Shown here: in pieces, positions 28,701-33,946 of the stretch
How positions within the stretch are numbered: the first letter of the stretch is position 1
Layout: each line of letters begins with the position of its first letter
Origin: a virus
DNA: 33,946 bases
Strand: one strand, 5' to 3'
IMG/VR virus record: IMGVR_UViG_3300025102_000127
Coordinates: 1 to 33,946 of that record
Translations under genes and position numbers: made by a program
Notes under the pieces: model-generated
Databases searched by the model: none
What the model was told of the DNA's origin: nothing
Seen by the model: the letters and a program-made list of their open reading frames with translations, nothing else

Positions 28701-31585
28701 ATTATGTGCATGGACAAGGTGCTGGATCAACAACACCAATGACAGCATCATCAGATTGGGCTCCTTTATATGATGGTAATTTTTGGAACTTGAGATATTA
28801 TTGGGAAGCAACCGGATCTGACTCAGGAATATATAATATAGCTGCTAGTACCAATGTCACTTACCATGTACAGGTACAACAAGCTTCAGATTATGTTAAA
28901 GGAAAATTAATCCATTCAGCAAGTTTATCTGTTACTCCAACTTATAATGCACATAACAATGCATGGAGTACAGCAACAGGAGCAACAGCTGGATATCTAG
29001 GAGGCCAAACTGGATCAACTGGTGGAAATACCTTCAAAGTAAATCAATACTTAAATCATGCAATTGGAAATGGATCAACATCAGGTGGTGCATCTGATCC
29101 TGCAGGAATAGGAACATTTACAGGTTCATTCCAAGAATATCGCGAATGGTTAGAAAATATAGGTCAAAATGCATTTGATAAACATACATTGAATCCAAAA
29201 TCATATGTATCATCAATTAGCGCAACTTCATCATTTGATACATTGGTAAGGCATTATACTTTTGGAACAAATCAAAAAGGATATAATCATGCAGCGACAA
29301 TTTATATTTCATCATCACATCCAAATCAAGCTATTCAAGACTTTTCTGATCCAGTAAATGATGGAACAACATCATGGGCAACCGCAAGTAATTTCCAAAC
29401 ACCATGGGATACTGTTAATAATGATCATTATGAGCGAGTAGAAGAAACATATTATATTCATGGACCAAGTATTGGAGGAAAGAATTTAAAATCAGAAAAA
29501 ATAAGAATTGAAGATAATAAATTAGTTCATCCATTGAATAGAGAAACTAGAGGAGAAATAAGTCAGTATGATACAGTATCAAATGATTCTGCTAAACTAG
29601 GAATATATTTCTCTCCTCAGGATATGATAAACAAAGATATTTTCAATCAAATAGGTAACGTTGCATTAGATGATTTCTTTGGTTCTGCAGAAGATCAATA
29701 CAAAGAATTGTATCCAAAACTAAAAACATTTGCTCATAGATATTGGAGAAAATATGAAAATGATAATGATATAAATGCATATATAAGAATATTTGCATTA
29801 TTTGATTTTTCATTCTTCTCGCAACTAAAACAGTTAATACCAGTTAGGACAAATGCAGATTTAGGGCTGATAGTTGAACCAAGTGTGCTAGAAAGGTCTA
29901 AAGTAATGGTAGAGGCAGAACCTTCAAGAGAAGAACTGCATTATGAAGATTTTATACCAGATCCTTTCCCTGATCCAATCATGGACATATTACCATTAAC
30001 AGCATCTGTAGATGCATTAGAACCTTTAGAAGCTGAACCAATGCATTATACTGCATCTATTTCAGATATACAAACAATGGAAGGTGAGCCAATGCATTAT
30101 ACAGGTTCTTTAAATTTTGAAGTTCCTGTTCATTCTAATTTATCAGGTTCATTGACAAGATCAATTGTTACAGTAAATGATGTTATTAATGGAACTAATT
30201 TAGGAGTATATAAAATAGCAACCGGATCAGTTGACGGAGATGATTACACAGATCCAGGAATAGATTTATTTAGAATAGGAGATGGATATCCTGGAGCAAC
30301 ATATAGGTATATAGGCGTAAGATATGATACAACAAATGGTGGTTGGATAACGCAGTCAAGACATGAATTAGAATGGTCACCAACCGGCTCTGTAGTAATG
30401 GAACAACGTAAATCTCCGATGTTTAGTAAAAAGGTATTTTATTATGGACCTGAAAATGCTGCATCACATCACTTTAGATTGGATAACTTTAATGGTTCAA
30501 GAATGTTAGATTCTAGACCAACTTATAACCATTCATCAGGCTCCGGATTTGAATCAGTAAATACTTCAGGAACTGCAACTCAGAAAGCTGCATCAACTGC
30601 TAGATTTGAAACGATAACTCATAATAATTGGACCGGCCAAGCCATGTTATTTGATCTTCAAGGACCACAGTTATCTGCGACACATAATAGAGGAGGTACT
30701 AGAATCAAATTAACAGATGATATAATGCTTCCAAAATCTGATAACACAGGAAAGTTTAGTATATCAGTAATATTGAAACCTGCTTCTGGATCAGGTGAAG
30801 GGGATATTGCATTTCTTGGTAGAGGAGATGCAACAAATCCTGGATTCTGGATTAATAATTATGGTAATTTGGTTGCAAGATCTGAAGATGCAACTTATTG
30901 GGGTACATTAGGATCAGGCTTCCAAACAGCTGAATGGAACTCAAGATGGGACGGAGGACAAGCCTGGCCAGTAACAAATGATGCTGCAAGAGATACAAAT
31001 CATCTAGCATATACATATGACGGTACAGATCCAGAAAATGCAACTATGAAGTTTTACTTAAACGGAAGATTGCAAAACACAGTTACCAAAGATGTAACTG
31101 GTGATGTAGGTTTAGGAAGATGGAGAATTAGACATATTGGTATGGGATATAAATCATCAGCAAATACATATGCATATTCAGGATCAATGGCACAGCTTCA
31201 GATATTTGATGATTATTGTTTATCAGCCCAAGAAGTTAAAACATTAAACAAATATCCAGATATGCAAGCAAATAGAGATTGGGGAGATGAAAGAGGTAGA
31301 AAAGGTAGAATATATATGACTAGAGCAAGACGAAGTAATGGATATGGTACATTTACAGATCTAGGAACATTTTCTACCAGCCATTCATTACAACCAGCAG
31401 ATTATAGAGATGATGCATTAGATTCATCATATTATGAAGGATCAAAATTAACGGCACCAGGGATAAATGAATTCTCAAATCAGACAACAGATGGGGAAGA
31501 AGTAGTAAAAATAACATTAAGAAACAGATATAGTTTAGTATATAAGAAAGATTTACCATCTGGAGGTAATTTAGATGTTAGATAA
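25784..31585 (+). CDS. giant baseplate wedge/fibre-type protein with two LamG-like domains
   Basis: The 1933-residue protein is the largest in the window. A helical tail-protein segment at about 480-530 (FVHMIGHHYDIMYSYVKHQT) and a motif at about 825-865 (VWRRVVNNLPHLLKTKGTSR, then ALLSCYGIPESLLSIREYGG) resemble tail-protein-I/gp7-like wedge proteins of marine T4-like phages. The first LamG/concanavalin-like jellyroll is at about 590-800 (FDGTNYLKYNKPYDYG, GWHHIVFNV, SLDEFRIYNRTLTDAEI). The second is at about 1640-1815 (KFSISVILKP, LAYTYDG, KFYLNGRLQ, MAQLQIFDDYCLS). LamG domains commonly bind glycans, so it may contribute to receptor contact. A short EPMHYT repeat lies between them. Confidence 0.82.
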   Translation: MAIEQYLNSENIKASNKPIDALQLTADDQEVIASEVVEIRKFDDPALDETVELHVYDMMSNYITSEHTADHWKAFNTEDSLVQFDLYKNFDDLGIKQGTYKFVLNFFRPIVGDDANPSLYIKEISADRTELKVYIGDENIKQKKKAIKTLDISDLTTSEQLSMFHTRRNELCGDNGFMNLLFLNFGRNRLAQFVNYRWLSDSRELYIKLYQPLQENYKEKQRLWIVQQVRQPYTDNVVLYRKPIESPTNAMRGPNFEVDAKWSKINETNFQNWNDLLGSATSTSQQIIDKMFSGSLQGVELGIDYSGFQNFVHYSSAKERVANFKHKIELVEYYDDQVKTLNSVSESNEVNANKSLYEKYKDNILGGFDGFEKYLYQYNTGSIYTNATSGSNIGHETFVVEPWPKEGYGVTTSDKQFTANQWTLCHSTSSQAEVWYNALEASASLWDFHNDHALVKTVPEHIREDNNNSEFETFVHMIGHHYDIMYSYVKHQTDVYNRDEHHRHGLSKDLLYETAKSFGWHLENGNQHERLFEYLLGTDELGSFGNINDRRIDDNLILYVPFDEGRPDFARQNFIDYGIVKDQALEAFDKPIFEEGAHGWGGKFDGTNYLKYNKPYDYGTDDYAVSFWIKDADLTNATGYVFSALSGSGNDAGWGIYANAPYGTLRWVQNYSGSHGEHTVTLDKHTTKIFSSSYLDTTSLEGTSTGGVSNGWHHIVFNVNRQESASAYLNGTFVEGTDISVSGSHDIGPESTGDYPKPILGARDTNNTGVPYSNFTGSLDEFRIYNRTLTDAEISDLYTNKSQYITQSSAVSFATPKEDLTKQVWRRVVNNLPHLLKTKGTSRSVKALLSCYGIPESLLSIREYGGPKMPKSEPAGIYDQFSYALQIQSGSYVEFTHDHYKTDLYDWGFQREYLSAGDTIPDQTREWRFKPAITASMIIYSAGLVGAIPVPISHIAIEYTGSYSGSANYGRVHYVHGQGAGSTTPMTASSDWAPLYDGNFWNLRYYWEATGSDSGIYNIAASTNVTYHVQVQQASDYVKGKLIHSASLSVTPTYNAHNNAWSTATGATAGYLGGQTGSTGGNTFKVNQYLNHAIGNGSTSGGASDPAGIGTFTGSFQEYREWLENIGQNAFDKHTLNPKSYVSSISATSSFDTLVRHYTFGTNQKGYNHAATIYISSSHPNQAIQDFSDPVNDGTTSWATASNFQTPWDTVNNDHYERVEETYYIHGPSIGGKNLKSEKIRIEDNKLVHPLNRETRGEISQYDTVSNDSAKLGIYFSPQDMINKDIFNQIGNVALDDFFGSAEDQYKELYPKLKTFAHRYWRKYENDNDINAYIRIFALFDFSFFSQLKQLIPVRTNADLGLIVEPSVLERSKVMVEAEPSREELHYEDFIPDPFPDPIMDILPLTASVDALEPLEAEPMHYTASISDIQTMEGEPMHYTGSLNFEVPVHSNLSGSLTRSIVTVNDVINGTNLGVYKIATGSVDGDDYTDPGIDLFRIGDGYPGATYRYIGVRYDTTNGGWITQSRHELEWSPTGSVVMEQRKSPMFSKKVFYYGPENAASHHFRLDNFNGSRMLDSRPTYNHSSGSGFESVNTSGTATQKAASTARFETITHNNWTGQAMLFDLQGPQLSATHNRGGTRIKLTDDIMLPKSDNTGKFSISVILKPASGSGEGDIAFLGRGDATNPGFWINNYGNLVARSEDATYWGTLGSGFQTAEWNSRWDGGQAWPVTNDAARDTNHLAYTYDGTDPENATMKFYLNGRLQNTVTKDVTGDVGLGRWRIRHIGMGYKSSANTYAYSGSMAQLQIFDDYCLSAQEVKTLNKYPDMQANRDWGDERGRKGRIYMTRARRSNGYGTFTDLGTFSTSHSLQPADYRDDALDSSYYEGSKLTAPGINEFSNQTTDGEEVVKITLRNRYSLVYKKDLPSGGNLDVR

Positions 31586-31608
31586 ATGGTATACTTTTCT
31601 ATGATAAA

Positions 31609-31623
31609 CATATTTATTTAAAA
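31609..31623 (+). promoter_or_regulatory. late-type promoter motif (copy 6)
   Basis: CATATTTATTTAAAA lies 17 bases before ATG 31641, followed by AAAAAGGGAAAC. It differs from the consensus only in the A-run. Confidence 0.58.
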
Positions 31624-31640
31624 ATAAAAAGGGAAACACT

Positions 31641-32315
31641 ATGGGATATTTAGATAATAGTTCAATTACAGTAGATGCTATCCTGACCAAGAAGGGAAGA
31701 CAATTGTTGGCAAGGGGTAGAGATGAATTCAAAATAACACAATACGCTTTAGCAGATGATGAGGTAGATTACGATTTATGGAATAATGATCATCCATTAG
31801 GAACTTCATTCTATGGAGTAGTAATTGAGAACATGCCGGTAATCGAAGCATTACCAGACGAAACTCAAATGATGAAATATAAACTTGTAACACTTCCATC
31901 TAGGTCAACTAGAATTCCAGTGATTTCCGTACAAAACAAGAACATTACATTATCGAGTGGTGGTACAGCTTCAATTAGACCATATACTAGAAACTTCAAT
32001 AGAGGTAACCAAACATTTGGTTATACTGCAGTATTATCTGATTCAGATGCAGCTTATTTAAGAGTAACAAGAGGAACAGGTAGAGCAGGAAGAGGTGCTA
32101 CGGTTCCTGCATTTATTGGTGATAATGAAGCGGCACAAACAGTAACTGTACAAGGATTGTCATTTGAAGTAATTGCAAAAGCTCAACCAGTAGAAGATAA
32201 GACAGCAACTATTACAGTTGTAGGTAATGAAACTGGTGGAAGTGTAACAATTAACTTAACAGTAGAAAAACAAGAATTAGAAACGACACCAGGAGTAGCT
32301 TTACAAGCTATGTAA
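31641..32315 (+). CDS. conserved tail structural protein with Ig-like C-terminal half
   Basis: The 224-residue protein has an N-terminal segment SSITVDAILTKKGRQLLA followed by FKITQYALADDEVDYDLW, a pattern I associate with conserved tail proteins of large marine phages. Residues about 100-210 are beta-rich with repeated strand motifs (KNITLSSGGTASIRPYT, AAQTVTVQGLSFEVIAK, TATITVVGNETGGSVTINLTV), consistent with an immunoglobulin-like or BACON-like domain. It probably decorates tail or baseplate. It heads the last late-promoter unit. Confidence 0.75.
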   Translation: MGYLDNSSITVDAILTKKGRQLLARGRDEFKITQYALADDEVDYDLWNNDHPLGTSFYGVVIENMPVIEALPDETQMMKYKLVTLPSRSTRIPVISVQNKNITLSSGGTASIRPYTRNFNRGNQTFGYTAVLSDSDAAYLRVTRGTGRAGRGATVPAFIGDNEAAQTVTVQGLSFEVIAKAQPVEDKTATITVVGNETGGSVTINLTVEKQELETTPGVALQAM

Positions 32316-32340
32316 GATTATAAATAAGGGATAAAATAAT

Positions 32341-33756
32341 ATGGCATCAATAAAAAGAAATAAGTCAGGATATAATGGTTCATCCATGGCAGCATCAAGA
32401 GGAAGATTTGCAGGTAGGTTTAGATCAAGAGGTCCAATGCGAAATATGGCAAGACCAAGACCTAGACCAAGAGCAGAATCACCAGTTCTCCAACAAGATA
32501 CTGTTAGAGATATTGCGAACCAAGCTCGTATAAGAAATATTGAAATTGAAAGAAGAGCAAGACAGATTGCAAATCAATTAATTGCACAAAGAGAGCGTGC
32601 AAGATTAGCAGCAAGGAATGGAAGAATATTTACTGAGTTCGATCTTGATACTGATGTTATCCCAAATCAGCAAGAGGTTGTAACAAGAGGATTATTTCCA
32701 CCAAATGTTGGTAATCAATTAGATTTTTATACATCATCTTTATTATCTGCAACTCAAAAAAGATATTATTACGAAATATGGAACGGAGATAATAGAACTG
32801 CAAATTCATCATATGATGCAACAGGTTCTGCATTAATGAGTATTGCATATGGACATAGATTAGGTTCTGGTTCTGCAGATGAAGGTGGCCAAGTAAATGA
32901 TACACCATCAAGAGCAATTTATTCTCAATATAGATTATTATGTTTAGAACCAGATGATACTAAGTTTACATTTAACGGCGTTGATTCAGATTCTATATAT
33001 GTAATGAACTTTAACCGTGCATTGATGAGAGAAAGATTAGATGAAGGAAATATAGAACTTAACTTATCTCACTTATCTGGTTCGGTTTATGGAGCAACAG
33101 GAAATAACAATACACATACAGGTTCAAATGTAAAACCTTCATTTGGTGATAGTAGTCCTGAAAATAATCATGTTTTACGTATTACTGATGATTCAAAAAT
33201 AACTTCTGCAATATCAGTTAGAAGAGGACATTTTGGAAGAAGATATAATATGGTATCTGGATCAATTGAACAAGGAGTTTATAATTCAGTAACACCTTAC
33301 CATTATGGTTTATTATATCCAGATTTAGGAATTATAATACTTAATGCAGATGTATTAAACGTGTCAGGAGGATTTAATACTGTAACAGGTTCAGAAATAG
33401 CAGGTAATAATGCATTTAAATTATTTACATCAATATCGCATTCAGGAGCATATCTATCTGATGCATCTGGTGATAAATTAGGAATACAAGCAAGGTCATC
33501 TGAAAAAGTAACATCAACTCATTATTTTGTTAGAGCAACAAATGCGGAATATAATTTTACAAATAATCCAACATTTGTTACCGGTTCAAATGGTAGATTT
33601 GCTCAATCATCATTTATTGGAGATCCTAAAGTTTATATTACTACAGTAGGTATGTATAATGATAGAAGAGAATTATTAGCAGTTGCAAAATTAAGTAAGC
33701 CTTTATTGAAATCATTTACAAGAGAGGCATTAATTAAAGTAAAATTAGACTTCTAA
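32341..33756 (+). CDS. tail structural protein with Arg-rich N terminus
   Basis: The 471-residue protein starts after AAGGGATAAAATAAT. The first 45 residues are Arg/Gly/Pro-rich (RGRFAGRFRSRGPMRNMARP), followed by a basic helix (about 50-95) and then a beta-rich domain. The last 60 residues (DPKVYITTVGMYNDRRELLA, VAKLSKPLLKSFTREALIKV) form a conserved-looking terminal domain seen, from memory, in other marine T4-like tail proteins. The Arg-rich arm is unusual and may touch packaged DNA or another acidic virion component. Terminator follows at 33792. Confidence 0.75.
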   Translation: MASIKRNKSGYNGSSMAASRGRFAGRFRSRGPMRNMARPRPRPRAESPVLQQDTVRDIANQARIRNIEIERRARQIANQLIAQRERARLAARNGRIFTEFDLDTDVIPNQQEVVTRGLFPPNVGNQLDFYTSSLLSATQKRYYYEIWNGDNRTANSSYDATGSALMSIAYGHRLGSGSADEGGQVNDTPSRAIYSQYRLLCLEPDDTKFTFNGVDSDSIYVMNFNRALMRERLDEGNIELNLSHLSGSVYGATGNNNTHTGSNVKPSFGDSSPENNHVLRITDDSKITSAISVRRGHFGRRYNMVSGSIEQGVYNSVTPYHYGLLYPDLGIIILNADVLNVSGGFNTVTGSEIAGNNAFKLFTSISHSGAYLSDASGDKLGIQARSSEKVTSTHYFVRATNAEYNFTNNPTFVTGSNGRFAQSSFIGDPKVYITTVGMYNDRRELLAVAKLSKPLLKSFTREALIKVKLDF

Positions 33757-33791
33757 TAGATTCTAATCGTTATAATTCATCATATTTAAAG

Positions 33792-33819
33792 CTCTCTTAT
33801 ATTTATAAGTATAAGAGAG
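33792..33819 (+). terminator. intrinsic terminator
   Basis: CTCTCTTATA (33792-33801) pairs perfectly with TATAAGAGAG (33810-33819) around an eight-base loop, followed by TTTTT (33820-33824). It ends the 31641-33756 unit. A partial CATATTTAAA sequence at 33781 precedes it. Confidence 0.78.
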
Positions 33820-33842
33820 TTTTTACTATAAAGGGAATATAA

Positions 33843-33946
33843 ATGGCTTCAAGAGCAGTAGTCTTCAGACCAATTAATAAAGATGATGTATCAATTACAC
33901 CGTTTGAAGCAAATACAGTATTTAGAACAGATGAAACATCATATCT
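33843..33946 (+). CDS. 5' part of a hypothetical protein gene, runs off the window
   Basis: ATG 33843 follows AAAGGGAATATAA, the same ribosome-site type as the baseplate genes upstream. The frame stays open to the end of the window and encodes at least 34 residues (MASRAVVFRPINKDDVSITP...). It probably continues the tail gene series, but too little is visible to assign a function. Confidence 0.65.
   Translation, partial: MASRAVVFRPINKDDVSITPFEANTVFRTDETSY

Noticed and set aside
383-32917. Minus-strand open frames of 60-106 codons throughout the window.
   Set aside because: All lie opposite well-supported + strand genes, have skewed Leu/Ile/His-rich compositions typical of antisense shadows, and lack ribosome sites.
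1-33946. CRISPR arrays, tRNAs, insertion sequences, integrase or att sites.
   Set aside because: I saw no regularly spaced repeats, cloverleaf-like sequences, transposase or recombinase motifs. The inverted repeats around the barrel gene and hsp20 have no transposase and no visible target-site duplication, so I do not call them insertion sequences.

Overview
The window reads as part of the genome of a large, AT-rich, strictly lytic-type tailed phage with a T4-like contractile tail (myovirus). All 45 supported genes lie on the + strand, are tightly packed, and no gap exceeds 300 bases. Baseplate genes identify the lineage: a gp5-type hub (16186-18429), gp25 (20253-20855), gp6 (20867-22747) and a gp55-type late sigma factor (14977-15780). 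The likely host is a member of Bacteroidota. Four promoters have the -33/-7 layout TTG-N20-TAnnTT(T/A) typical of that phylum, one gene resembles the Bacteroidota/Chlamydia histone H1-like (Hc1) proteins, one resembles DUF4494, and one encodes an outer-membrane beta-barrel with a flavobacterial-style signal peptide. No capsid, terminase, replication, tRNA, integrase or CRISPR features are visible, so this is an internal piece of a larger genome.

Layout. (1) 1-4681: small and medium genes, probably virion or nucleoid components, driven by a phage-specific late-type motif (CATATTTATWTTAAA). They include a histone H1-like protein, a tandem paralogous pair, and three proteins with a shared N-terminal helix. 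(2) 4685-5586: a self-contained unit made of a host-type promoter, a folded leader, an outer-membrane beta-barrel gene, a two-helix membrane protein and an intrinsic terminator. It looks like a moron. (3) 5622-11354: accessory and metabolic genes: a winged-helix protein, a T4 Pnkp-like 3'-phosphatase, a DUF4494-like protein, a methyltransferase, Hsp20 and the UV-damage endonuclease UvsE/UvdE. (4) 11469-15780: a coiled-coil membrane protein, a Cys4 protein, a ClpP-type serine protease, an HD-domain hydrolase, a small membrane protein and the late sigma factor. The last three overlap by a few bases. (5) 15786-33946: baseplate and tail genes in at least three late-promoter units: hub with a VanY/M15 peptidase; gp25-gp6 and large wedge/fibre-like proteins with LamG folds; and two conserved tail proteins. 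A terminator and one further gene run off the end.

The parts suggest this division of labour. The host RNA polymerase reads the TTG-N20-TAnnTT units, which include the unit carrying clpP through gp55. The gp55-type factor then directs polymerase to the CATATTTAT motif in front of the structural operons. The most interesting observations are the outer-membrane beta-barrel moron, the 12-13-bp inverted repeats that bracket exactly that gene and (separately) hsp20, the N-terminal helix shared by four otherwise different proteins (a possible capsid-targeting leader), and the two clearly separable promoter classes.
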